From DATLGB01 sp037724045 (GTDB lineage: Bacteria > Actinomycetota > Thermoleophilia > Solirubrobacterales > Solirubrobacteraceae): a stretch of DNA of 33,636 nucleotides. The notes beneath the pieces were generated by a model. The model saw nothing but the letters and a program-made list of their open reading frames with translations, searched no databases and was not told the DNA's origin. Positions 7,912 to 15,090 of the stretch are shown in pieces. The stretch lies in NCBI GenBank assembly GCA_037724045.1, contig JBBJOW010000047.1:1-33636 (forward strand). The letters are read 5' to 3'. Position 1 is the stretch's first letter. Each line of letters opens with the position of its first letter. A program made the position numbers and the translations under genes.

Positions 7912-8519
7912 CAGTTGAGCTCCCTTCTGGTCCGGCGGTCGTAGCCGGTGAGATTGACGTTGACGGGCACGACGGGAAGGCCGTGCTCGGAAAGGGCGTC
8001 GCGAACGCGGCCGTGGACGTCACGCAGGACCTCCGGGACGCCGCGCGCTCGCTGGACGGAGATGGACACCTCGAGGTCGTCGGTCCCGTAGCGACCCGAT
8101 GCCGAAGAGACGTCCGGATGCGCGCGGGCAGCGATCTCCGCCGCCCGCTCGACGGTGCGCGCCCCGACGGTGGTGAGGCCGCGCTCGTCGGCAGACAGCT
8201 CGATGTCCGATCGCGTCAGATACGGGCGCGGCAGCTCCTTGAGCGCCAGGTAGCCGAAGAGCACGAAGGCGAGCAGGCCCGCGCCGGCCACGATCGCCCG
8301 CGTCACTCCGTCATCGACGTCCGCGGTGGTGATCGACGAGAGCTCGTCGAAGACCGTGCGGTAGCCACTGACGGCGTTCACGGTGTCCGCCGACACCCCG
8401 GCCGCCAGCAGCAACACCATCAGCCCGTACCAGATCAGCGCCAGCGCGAAGATGACGGTGACGACGCGACCGAGCAGTGCGAGGCGCGAGGTGCGTGTGC
8501 GCAGCCGCTGTCGCATCAT
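7911..8519 (-). CDS. DUF6286-type Asp23-associated membrane protein
   Basis: 202 residues. A basic N-terminus leads to one transmembrane helix (about 18-42), an extracytoplasmic loop, a second helix (about 75-92), then a soluble domain. The soluble part (VERAAEIAARAHPDVSSASG, VPVNVNL) looks like the alpha-beta repeat of Asp23-like proteins. Its start overlaps the AmaP-like stop and its stop overlaps the next start. The family is usually found with Asp23 in actinobacteria. Probably a membrane partner for the two Asp23 proteins encoded upstream. Confidence 0.75.
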   Translation of the reverse strand: MMRQRLRTRTSRLALLGRVVTVIFALALIWYGLMVLLLAAGVSADTVNAVSGYRTVFDELSSITTADVDDGVTRAIVAGAGLLAFVLFGYLALKELPRPYLTRSDIELSADERGLTTVGARTVERAAEIAARAHPDVSSASGRYGTDDLEVSISVQRARGVPEVLRDVHGRVRDALSEHGLPVVPVNVNLTGYDRRTRRELN

Positions 8520-9106
8520 TGGACCCGGGCTCCGGACTCGCCCAGGCGCGAGCGCACGCGCGCACGCAGCTTGAAGGCACTCGTGAGCTCCGCCAGCGCC
8601 TCCTGAGAAGATTGCTCCACGGCCTTGGCCGGCGCAGTGCGAGTCCGGTCGGCGGTGATGCGCAGTCGGGCGCCCGCGCGGCGGCCGGGACGAACCTTGG
8701 TCGACGCGCTGGTCACCCCGCGCACCTGCTCGACCAGCGTGCCCGCGATCTGGCCCAGGGGCCGGCGACGGGCGCTCAGCCGACCGCCGTCGCCGGTGGT
8801 CTCAAGCGTGACCAGCCGCTCGCGAGCGGGGACGAGCAGTCCGACGAGCAGCACCACGCCCAGCAGGACCGCCCCGAGCCCGCCGAGGATCGCCGGCGCG
8901 GGCGGGGACGCGCCTTCCAGGTTGTCGAGGAAGCCGCCGACCTCGTCGCGCACGTCCGCCAGTCGCAGCTGCTCGGTGAGCCAGGCCAGGCTCAGCGTGT
9001 TCTCACCCGTGCCGATGCAGGCGAGGGCGATCGCCAGCCCCGCCAGCGCCAGCACGACCAGCAGGACGAACGTCACCAGGCGCACGACGGCGCGGAGCAC
9101 GATCAT
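8516..9106 (-). CDS. AmaP-like alkaline-shock membrane anchor protein
   Basis: 196 residues from the ATG at 9106 (MIVLRAVVRLVTF). Two transmembrane helices (about 8-28 and 70-92) flank a loop, followed by a basic, Asp23-like soluble C-terminus with LVEQVRGVTSASTKVRPGRR. This is the layout of AmaP, which tethers Asp23 to the membrane in Staphylococcus. The ATG overlaps the stop of the second Asp23 gene (ATGA), and its own stop overlaps the DUF6286 start. The longer open frame to 9262 is an arginine-rich shadow of the Asp23 gene. Confidence 0.75.
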   Translation of the reverse strand: MIVLRAVVRLVTFVLLVVLALAGLAIALACIGTGENTLSLAWLTEQLRLADVRDEVGGFLDNLEGASPPAPAILGGLGAVLLGVVLLVGLLVPARERLVTLETTGDGGRLSARRRPLGQIAGTLVEQVRGVTSASTKVRPGRRAGARLRITADRTRTAPAKAVEQSSQEALAELTSAFKLRARVRSRLGESGARVQ

Positions 9107-9447
9107 GCCCCGGCCACGCTCGGCGAGTCGACCACCGCGTCGAAGCGGACGTCCACGACGCCGACCGCCGCGCTCAGGCCGGCGATCTGCGCGCGGGAGC
9201 GCACCGCGGAGCGGACGCGGGCGGCGAGCGGATGCAGCGGCACCGGCAGTGCGCTCAGGCACAGCGTCACGTCGAAGCCCTCGCCGTGGCCCGCGACGAC
9301 GCTCACGCCACCAACGCGCTCGGCGCCCGCCTGCGTGGTGTGGACGCCGCCGGGCTGGGCGTGCATGCCGACCACGCCCTCGACGCCCATCGCCGCGCGG
9401 ACGGCGATCAGCGCGAGCTGCTCGCGGGTGGAGAGCGAATCTTTCAC
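9103..9447 (-). CDS. Asp23/Gls24-like protein, divergent copy
   Basis: 114 residues with a GTG start. The strand-helix pattern (LALIAVRAAMGVEGVVGMHA ... VVDVRFDAVV) follows Asp23: a conserved start helix, a central variable strand and a final hydrophobic strand. It lacks the long acidic N-terminus of the upstream copy and is shorter. Overlap with the AmaP-like gene is four bases. Likely forms mixed assemblies with the first Asp23 protein at the inner membrane; this is inference from operon order. Confidence 0.75.
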   Translation of the reverse strand: MKDSLSTREQLALIAVRAAMGVEGVVGMHAQPGGVHTTQAGAERVGGVSVVAGHGEGFDVTLCLSALPVPLHPLAARVRSAVRSRAQIAGLSAAVGVVDVRFDAVVDSPSVAGA

Positions 9448-9456
9448 TCTTGCCGG

Positions 9457-9894
9457 CTACGCGACGCGAGCGTCCTCGGCGGGCTGCTCGTCGCCGGGGA
9501 AGTGCAGGTCGTTGACGGTCACGTTGACCTCGGTGACCTTGAGGCCGGTGATGTTCTCGATCCGCTTGGAGACGTTGTCGCGCAGCTGCTCGGCGACCTG
9601 CGGGATGGACTCCCCGTACTCGATGACGATGGTCAGGTCGACCGCCGCCTCGACCTCGCCGACCTCGACGCTCACGCCCTGGGTGCGCTCGTCGCCGATG
9701 CCCACACGCTGCGTGACGCTGCCCAGGGCACGTGTCGCGCCGCCCCCGAGCGCGTACACGCCGGGAACCTCTCGCGCCGCGATGCCGGCGACCTTCGTGA
9801 CGACGCCGTCGGCGATCGAGGTCTTGCCTTTGTCGCTTTCGAGCGGGGTAGTCTTGGCGAGACTGCTGCTTGCGGTCGTCCCTGCTTCCATCAT
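9457..9894 (-). CDS. Asp23/Gls24 family envelope stress protein
   Basis: 145 residues. Contains the typical Asp23 run: GKTSIADGVVTKVAGIAARE, VPGVYALGG, then VDLTIVIEYGESIPQVAEQL and VTEVNVTVNDLHFP. Two ATGs are adjacent; GGAGG is two bases from the first and five from the second (9891), so the second may be used. It is the first gene of a five-gene operon running to 7660. Family members are abundant stress proteins held at the membrane by AmaP. A SigB-like promoter motif lies about 40 bp upstream. Confidence 0.9.
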   Translation of the reverse strand: MMEAGTTASSSLAKTTPLESDKGKTSIADGVVTKVAGIAAREVPGVYALGGGATRALGSVTQRVGIGDERTQGVSVEVGEVEAAVDLTIVIEYGESIPQVAEQLRDNVSKRIENITGLKVTEVNVTVNDLHFPGDEQPAEDARVA

Positions 9895-9934
9895 GGCCTC
9901 CGAGGCTCGAGTTCCTGCGTGCAGAGCTTCAGAC

Positions 9935-9959
9935 CTACCCCGGCCCGCGTGGGTTACAC
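9935..9959 (-). promoter_or_regulatory. possible SigB/SigF-type promoter of Asp23 operon
   Basis: On the minus strand GTGT (9956-9959), a 15-nt spacer and GGGTAG (9935-9940). The actinobacterial alternative-sigma consensus is GTTT-N15/16-GGGTAT, so one mismatch in each half. The predicted leader is about 35 nt with a GGAGG ribosome site. Confidence 0.4.
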
Positions 9960-10015
9960 CGATTGCGCGTTGTGCACGGTGACGACGGAGCGCAGCAGCA
10001 GGTCGCTGGGGCGAT

Positions 10016-11161
10016 TCAGCCCGCCATCGGCAGGCTCATCCCGAGCGGCTTGGGAGGCGGCTCGGGGGCGCTTGCCATCTGCAGAACGGGCAGCTCGATC
10101 GGCGACATTGCGATGATGCCGCGCGCGGTCTGGCGCAGCGCCTGCGCGGCCGGGTCGTCCGGGTCCTCGAAGACGAGCGGGAGGCCGGCGTCCGCCTGCA
10201 CGCGCAGCGGCATGGTCAGCGGGATCTTGCCCAGCAGCGGCACGCCGATCTCGTCCGCGAGCGCCTGCCCGCCGCCCTCGCCGAAGATGGTGAAACGCTC
10301 ACCCGACGGGGTGGTGAACGAGCTCATGTTCTCGACGATACCGGCGACCTCGAGGTGGACCTTGTCGGCCATCTCGGCGGCGCGGCGCGCGACCTTCTGC
10401 GCGGTGTCCTGCGGAGTGGTGACGATGAGGAACTTCGCCTGGGGCAGCAGCTCCGCGAGCGTCATCGACACATCACCGGTACCGGGGGGCAGATCGACGA
10501 GCAGGTAGTCCAGCTCGCCCCACTCGACGTCCTTGAGGAACTGCGTGAGCGCCTTATGGAGCATCGGTCCGCGCCACACCACGGCCGCGTCCTCGTCGAG
10601 GAAGAAGCCGATCGACATCACCTTGATGCCGTTGGAGACCGGCGGGATGATCTTGCGCTCCGCCGACACCGCGGGGCGGTCGGCGCCAAGGCCGAACATG
10701 CGCGGGATCGAGTAGCCCCAGACGTCCGCATCCAGGACGCCGACGCGCTTGCCTTCGCCGGCCAGCGCGGCGGCGAGGTTCGCGGTCACCGAGGACTTGC
10801 CGACGCCGCCCTTGCCCGAGCCGACGCAGATGACGTTGTTGACCTGGGCGAGCGAGCCGTCGGGCAGCCCGCCGCCGCGACCGAGCTTGGCCTGCAGCTT
10901 CTTCTTCTCCTCCGGGGAGAGCACGTCGAAGGCGACGTTGACGCCGACGACGCCGTCGAGCGCGCGCACGGCTTCGGTGACCGCCGTCTCGAAGGTGGCC
11001 TTGATCGGGCAGCCAGGCGTCGTCAGTGAGACCTTGACGTCCACCACTCCGGTGGCGTGGATGTCGATCGACCGCACCATCTCGAGCGTGACGATGTCCT
11101 TGTGCAGCTCGGGGTCTACGACGACCTTCAGAGCTTCGAGGACCGCGTATGTCGTGGGCAT
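10016..11161 (-). CDS. mrp: Mrp/NBP35 family ATPase (Fe-S carrier type)
   Basis: 381 residues. An N-terminal MIP18/DUF59 domain (about 5-75, with TTPGCP) precedes the P-loop domain with the deviant Walker A GKGGVGKSS at 116-124 and DLPPGTGDVSMTL. Such proteins carry or insert Fe-S clusters; GTP/ATP use is expected. The usual CPxC pair that bridges the cluster is absent: the segment reads ENMSSFTTPSGERF, as I recall for other actinobacterial Mrp proteins. The C-terminus adds a proline-rich tail. It is divergent from the AccE-like gene with short spacing. Confidence 0.92.
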   Translation of the reverse strand: MPTTYAVLEALKVVVDPELHKDIVTLEMVRSIDIHATGVVDVKVSLTTPGCPIKATFETAVTEAVRALDGVVGVNVAFDVLSPEEKKKLQAKLGRGGGLPDGSLAQVNNVICVGSGKGGVGKSSVTANLAAALAGEGKRVGVLDADVWGYSIPRMFGLGADRPAVSAERKIIPPVSNGIKVMSIGFFLDEDAAVVWRGPMLHKALTQFLKDVEWGELDYLLVDLPPGTGDVSMTLAELLPQAKFLIVTTPQDTAQKVARRAAEMADKVHLEVAGIVENMSSFTTPSGERFTIFGEGGGQALADEIGVPLLGKIPLTMPLRVQADAGLPLVFEDPDDPAAQALRQTARGIIAMSPIELPVLQMASAPEPPPKPLGMSLPMAG

Positions 11162-11188
11162 GGCTTCAGGGTAACGTCGTCCGGAGCG

Positions 11189-11383
11189 ATGAGCCTGCGA
11201 ATCGGAGAGGACGAAACTCCAATGAACGCCCCGACGCCCGAGGAAGCCGCTGCCGTGATCGCCGCCATCGAACAGTTTCTGCGCGACACGACACCGGCGT
11301 CCGCCGAGGCGGAGGACACGGTGAGCGGGTGGGTCCGCACCGCACGCCTCGAGGCCGTCAACCGTGAGCCGGAGCGCTTCTAG
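11189..11383 (+). CDS. small acyl-CoA carboxylase epsilon-like protein
   Basis: 64 residues from the ATG at 11189, or 53 from 11222; the latter has GGAGAGGA ten bases upstream. The motif PTPEEAAAVIAAIEQFLRD followed by a variable linker and a W...ARLEAV end resembles the epsilon subunit (AccE) found with actinobacterial acyl-CoA carboxylases, but no carboxylase is in the window. The stop shares its last base with the GTG start of the dehydrogenase, so they are coupled. The assignment is by pattern memory and needs a profile search. Confidence 0.55.
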   Translation: MSLRIGEDETPMNAPTPEEAAAVIAAIEQFLRDTTPASAEAEDTVSGWVRTARLEAVNREPERF

Positions 11384-12348
11384 TGCTCGCCGCCTTCGCA
11401 GCCCGCCTCGACGCCGACGAGCCGCTGGACAACCTGGAGGTCGGCGAGCGCCCGGAGCCCGACGCGCCCGACGGCTGGGTGACCGTGGACGTCAGGGCCG
11501 CGTCGCTCAACCACCACGACCTCTTCGCGCTGCAGGGCGTGGCGCTCAAGGCCGACCGCGTCCCGATGATCCTGGGCACCGACGCCGCCGGCGTCGACCC
11601 CGACGGCAACGAGGTGGTCGTGCACGCGGTCATCTCCGACCCCGACTGGCGCGACGACGAGACGCTCGACCCCTCGCGCACCCTGCTCTCCGAGCTCCAT
11701 CAGGGCACGCTGGCCGAGAAGGTGGCGGTGCCGCGGCGCAACCTGGTGCCCAAGCCCGCCGGGCTGTCCTTCGCGCAGGCCGCCTCGGTCCCGACGGCCT
11801 GGCTGACCGCCTACCGGATGCTCTTCACGCGCGGGGCGTGCAAGCCGGGCGAGACGGTGCTCGTCCAGGGCGCGGGCGGCGGGCTCGCGACCGCGGCGAT
11901 CGCCCTGGGCGCCGCTGCCGGCCTGCGTGTCTGGGCGACCTCGCGTGACGAGAAAAAGCGCAACCGCGCCGTGGAGCTCGGCGCCGATCAGGCCTTCGAG
12001 TCGGGCGCCCGGCTTCCCGAGCGCGTCGACTGCGTCATCGAGTCCGTGGGCGAGGCGACGTGGGAGCACTCGATCAAGTCCCTGCGCCCCGGCGGGCGGC
12101 TCGTCGTCTCCGGCGCCACCAGTGGCGCGCAGGCGGTCACCGACCTGCGCCGCGTCTTCTTCCTGCAGCTCGACGTCGTCGGCTCCACCATGGGGACCCG
12201 CGACGAGCTCGAGCACATGCTCGCCTTCATGGCTGCGCGCGACGTCATGCCGATCATCGACCGCACCCTTTCCCTCTCCGAAGCCGCCGACGGCCTGCGT
12301 GCCATGGCCGCCGGCGACCTGTTCGGAAAGGTCGTACTCGAGCCCTAG
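11383..12348 (+). CDS. medium-chain dehydrogenase/reductase, quinone oxidoreductase-like
   Basis: 321 residues from a GTG overlapping the AccE-like stop. The GroES-like domain has NHHDLFALQG and LGTDAAGV; the Rossmann domain has VQGAGGGLATAAIAL, the NADP-binding Gly-rich loop. Catalytic-zinc cysteine and histidine ligands of true alcohol dehydrogenases are not seen, so this is a zinc-independent member of the QOR/enoyl-reductase type. Cytosolic. Substrate unknown. Confidence 0.88.
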   Translation: MLAAFAARLDADEPLDNLEVGERPEPDAPDGWVTVDVRAASLNHHDLFALQGVALKADRVPMILGTDAAGVDPDGNEVVVHAVISDPDWRDDETLDPSRTLLSELHQGTLAEKVAVPRRNLVPKPAGLSFAQAASVPTAWLTAYRMLFTRGACKPGETVLVQGAGGGLATAAIALGAAAGLRVWATSRDEKKRNRAVELGADQAFESGARLPERVDCVIESVGEATWEHSIKSLRPGGRLVVSGATSGAQAVTDLRRVFFLQLDVVGSTMGTRDELEHMLAFMAARDVMPIIDRTLSLSEAADGLRAMAAGDLFGKVVLEP

Positions 12349-12399
12349 ATGGTTGATTCCACGAGAATGGCCGTCGACTGACCGACGCGCGATTAAAGA

Positions 12400-12431
12400 C
12401 CGACGGGCCGGCCCAGAGGCCGACCCGACGG
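12400..12431 (+). terminator. hairpin after dehydrogenase gene
   Basis: A 14-nt arm at 12400-12413 pairs with 12418-12431 (12 of 14 pairs) around a CAGA loop. It is 51 bp after the stop. There is no U-tract, so this is a GC-rich terminator-like structure, possibly bidirectional for the convergent genes. Confidence 0.5.
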
Positions 12432-12453
12432 TTGAGGGAGGAGAGGGTGCTAC

Positions 12454-12483
12454 ATCCGCTCGCGGGTTATGAGGCGAGCGGAT
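12454..12483. terminator. second hairpin, perfect 10-bp stem
   Basis: ATCCGCTCGC (12454-12463) and GCGAGCGGAT (12474-12483) pair perfectly around a 10-nt loop. It lies between convergent genes, 52 bp beyond the histone-like stop. No U-tract on either strand. Confidence 0.5.
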
Positions 12484-12535
12484 CTGACCCGGCCCGGACC
12501 GTCTCCTCGACGTCCGGCGGGGGAAGCTGTGATCG

Positions 12536-13066
12536 CTAGACCAGGGACTTGACCTGCGCGGTGACCTCGCGACGGCGGGTGCGGAGCTCGCGCTCGAGCT
12601 GCGTGCGGGTCCTGCGGACCTGGCGCTCGAGGCGGTTGCGGGCGGTGGCGCCGCGACGCTCGGCCTTCTTGAGGTCGCGCGTGATCTCCTTCTGCGCGGA
12701 GTCGAGCGAGCCGAAGCGCTTGACCAGGTCCTCGAAGGTCTCCTGGACGTTCTCACGCGTGAGCAGCACGGAGCCGACGCTGGTGAGGACGACGCGCTCG
12801 GCGTAGGAGCGGGCCTCCGTCACGGTCGCCTTTGCGGCGTTGGTGTTGGCCTTGGTGGCCGACTGCGCCGCAGCAGCGGTCTGGCGGGTGGCGGTGGTGC
12901 GGGCACGCTTGGCGGCCGTCGTCTTGTTGGCCTGCTTGACGGCGGGCGACGTCGTCCCGTTGGAGCGCGACGTCGTCGCGCTGGCACGGCGCTTCGCGGC
13001 GGGGCGCTTGGCGGCCGGCTTGCGGGTCGTGCGGCGTGAAGTGGTGGTGGTCTTGGTGTCAGCCAT
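12536..13066 (-). CDS. histone H1-like / Lys-Ala-rich nucleoid-type protein
   Basis: 176 residues. Residues 1-85 are low complexity, rich in Lys, Arg, Ala and Thr with KPAAKRPAAKRR-type repeats, like bacterial H1-like and HupB tails that bind DNA. Residues 88-176 form a predicted helical or coiled-coil part (ENVQETFEDLVKRFGSLDSA, then RNRLERQVRRTRTQLERELR) resembling phasin-like regions. So a DNA-binding tail on an oligomerising helix bundle is likely, but function is inferred. A SigB-like promoter lies upstream. Confidence 0.75.
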   Translation of the reverse strand: MADTKTTTTSRRTTRKPAAKRPAAKRRASATTSRSNGTTSPAVKQANKTTAAKRARTTATRQTAAAAQSATKANTNAAKATVTEARSYAERVVLTSVGSVLLTRENVQETFEDLVKRFGSLDSAQKEITRDLKKAERRGATARNRLERQVRRTRTQLERELRTRRREVTAQVKSLV

Positions 13067-13125
13067 GGGTGGCGATCGCTCCCTCGTGGAGTAAGGATAT
13101 TAGTTCTAATCGAGTTACGAGGACA

Positions 13126-13151
13126 ATGCCCTCGAACATGTGTTTGTAAAC
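13126..13151 (-). promoter_or_regulatory. SigB/SigF-type promoter of histone-like gene
   Basis: Minus strand GTTT (13148-13151), a 16-nt spacer and GGGCAT (13126-13131). This fits GTTT-N16-GGGTAT with one mismatch and would give a leader of about 50 nt. An alternative housekeeping reading is TTGTCC plus TAATAT with an 18-nt spacer slightly downstream. Confidence 0.45.
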
Positions 13152-13193
13152 CGCTAGCCCGGCACGGTTACAGATGCACGAACGAGCGTTCGG

Positions 13194-14234
13194 TCAGGCG
13201 GCGACGCGCCGCAGCCAGCCCGACGGGTCGTCGAGCTCGGCCAGGCCGGGCAGCGCCTCGGGCGCAGACCACGCCCGGTTGAGGGCGTCGATGCCGCCCT
13301 CGGCCACGACGGCGTCGCAGAACGCCTTGCCCTGCTCGTACTGGCGCAGCTTGAGCTCGAGGCCGATGAGGCGCTCCAGCACCCGCAGCACCCCACCGCG
13401 CTGACGCCGCCGCCGCTCCAAACCCTCCCGCAAATGAGGCAGATCGGGGAGCAGCTCGAGGCCCACCGCGTCCATGACGTGCTCGGCGTAGCCCTCGAGC
13501 AGCGCCATCGTTCCCTGCAGCTCGTCGAGGCGCGCGCGGCGCTCGGGCCCCGCGACGAAGGTGACGAGCTCTCCGGTGCGCACCGCGTCCGCCAGCGCGC
13601 GCAGGTCGTCCATGCGCGGCAGGCGCAGCAGCGACCGCATGTCCACGGTGACGTCGATCGACGTCATGAGCTCGGTGATGCGGCTGGCCATGTGTGACCG
13701 AAGCCACGGAACTCCGCCGAATTGGAGGGCGTGGGTCGTTTCGTGGAGCGCGACCCACCGGGTGAGGGCCTGATCGTCGGCCTCGAGCGAGCTCGCGGCC
13801 TGGGCGAGGTTGGGCCCGACGAAGAGCAGTCGCGCCGGCACCTCGGGGTCGGTGACCGGGAATTCGTACTGCCCCAGCACGCGCGCAGCCAGGAAGCCGC
13901 TGAGCGCGCCGACCTCGACCGCGAGCAGCATCCCCGTCATCGCGCGGACTGGTCCGGCCAGCGGCCCGAGCCCCTCCCCCTGGCGGGCGACCACCGGCTC
14001 GAGCACGGTGCGAATGGAGCGGAGGTTGATGGTCGCCCAGCCGTCGCGGTCGACGGTCTCGGGCTGCGGCAGCCCGTCCGGCGCCGACAGACCCGTGTAC
14101 GCGGACACCAGCTCGGCACTGCGTGCCGCGAACGCCTCGACCTCCTCGGCGAAGGCCGCGTGCGGCGCCTCGGCCGGGGCGGCGTTGGACGCCACCGCAC
14201 GCGACACCCGCTCCGCCAACCCCCAGTCGATCAC
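13194..14234 (-). CDS. zinc-dependent metalloprotease, DUF2342 family
   Basis: 346 residues with a GTG start. HETTH at 164-168 is the zinc-binding HExxH; E247 in LEGYAEHVMD is the likely third ligand. Strands such as LLFVGPNLAQ and the long basic helix LERRRRQRGGVLRVLERL are typical of the family. Actinobacterial members are often labelled F420 biosynthesis-associated, but no F420 gene is here, so I do not use that. Probably a cytosolic peptidase of unknown substrate. Only ten bases separate it from the upstream IMPase-family gene. Confidence 0.88.
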   Translation of the reverse strand: MIDWGLAERVSRAVASNAAPAEAPHAAFAEEVEAFAARSAELVSAYTGLSAPDGLPQPETVDRDGWATINLRSIRTVLEPVVARQGEGLGPLAGPVRAMTGMLLAVEVGALSGFLAARVLGQYEFPVTDPEVPARLLFVGPNLAQAASSLEADDQALTRWVALHETTHALQFGGVPWLRSHMASRITELMTSIDVTVDMRSLLRLPRMDDLRALADAVRTGELVTFVAGPERRARLDELQGTMALLEGYAEHVMDAVGLELLPDLPHLREGLERRRRQRGGVLRVLERLIGLELKLRQYEQGKAFCDAVVAEGGIDALNRAWSAPEALPGLAELDDPSGWLRRVAA

Positions 14235-14244
14235 GCGCTGGACG

Positions 14245-15069
14245 CTACTGGTCCACTCCGATGCGGCGTAGCGCCTCGACGCCCGCGGGCGTGCGGGCCG
14301 CCACCACGGGCGAATGCGGCTCCAGGTCCAGCGGCGCGCCGAGCGGGTCCGCGAACGCGGTGAAGGCGACCGCCCCGCCGGCCTCCCGCACGATCAGCTG
14401 TCCCGCGGCGGCGTCCACGGCGCGGGTGTTGCCCAGCGTCACCATCCCGTCCAGGCGAGCGCCGGCGACCTGGCACAGCGTGACCGCCATGGTGCCGAGC
14501 GCGCGCACGCGGTGCGCGGCCTCGGCCAGCGCGTCGCCCGCCTGCACGAGCCGCCGCGGGTCCGATCCCTCCAGGCCCAGCAGCTCGAGCCGGCCGTCGT
14601 CGCTGCGGCGCTCGCCGATCTCCCGATCGAGCCGCACGCCGTCCAGGTGCGCGCCCTGCCCGCGGACGGCGGTCCACTCCTCCTCGGGCCCGAAGTCGTA
14701 CACGTAGCCGAAGACCACGTCGGCCATGGTCGGCCCCTCGGCGACCGCGATGGAGATGGAGTGGTGGGGCAGCCCGCGCTTGGCGTTGGTCGAGCCGTCG
14801 ATCGGGTCGATCACCACGAGCCGGTCGAGCGACCCGTAGTCGACGACGCCGCGCTCTTCGCTGACCGCGGTGAAGCGCGCGCCCGCGGCATGCAGCGCGT
14901 CGAGCTCCACGAAGACCGCTGCCTCCGCGCGCGCGTCGATGACCAGCGTCCGGTCACCGCCCTCCCCGACCGTGCCCGTCGCCGCCGACCGGTCCTCGGT
15001 GGTGACGAGGATGTCGCGCAGCGCCTCCGTCGCGCGGCGCGACGCCCAAAGCCAATCCGGTTGGTCCAT
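14245..15069 (-). CDS. inositol monophosphatase family protein
   Basis: 274 residues from the ATG at 15069. Metal site residues: E71-E72 in SEERGVV and DPIDGSTN at 88-95, the family signature. The second signature WDxAAG reads VDAAAGQLIVREAGG, keeping the aspartate and losing the tryptophan. It should hydrolyse a phosphomonoester (inositol phosphate, fructose bisphosphate or nucleotide phosphate). Divergent from the helicase with 21 bp between starts; AGGA is nine bases before the ATG. Confidence 0.88.
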   Translation of the reverse strand: MDQPDWLWASRRATEALRDILVTTEDRSAATGTVGEGGDRTLVIDARAEAAVFVELDALHAAGARFTAVSEERGVVDYGSLDRLVVIDPIDGSTNAKRGLPHHSISIAVAEGPTMADVVFGYVYDFGPEEEWTAVRGQGAHLDGVRLDREIGERRSDDGRLELLGLEGSDPRRLVQAGDALAEAAHRVRALGTMAVTLCQVAGARLDGMVTLGNTRAVDAAAGQLIVREAGGAVAFTAFADPLGAPLDLEPHSPVVAARTPAGVEALRRIGVDQ

Positions 15070-15076
15070 CGCGACG

Positions 15077-15082
15077 TATCCT
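15077..15082 (+). promoter_or_regulatory. -10-like hexamer, leaderless helicase start
   Basis: TATCCT lies eight bases before the GTG at 15091, the right distance for transcription to start at or near the start codon. No ribosome site is seen for that GTG. The 21-bp gap to the divergent ATG leaves little other room. Confidence 0.35.
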
Positions 15083-15090
15083 GACGGGTC

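Noticed and set aside
6224..8023. 599-codon minus frame
   Set aside because: Low-complexity reading antisense to two glycosyltransferases and crossing into the Asp23 operon in a different frame.
12349..12375. T-arm-like GATGGTTGATTCCA as a third tRNA-Sec repeat
   Set aside because: Similarity covers only about 12 bases and lacks the acceptor end; judged chance.
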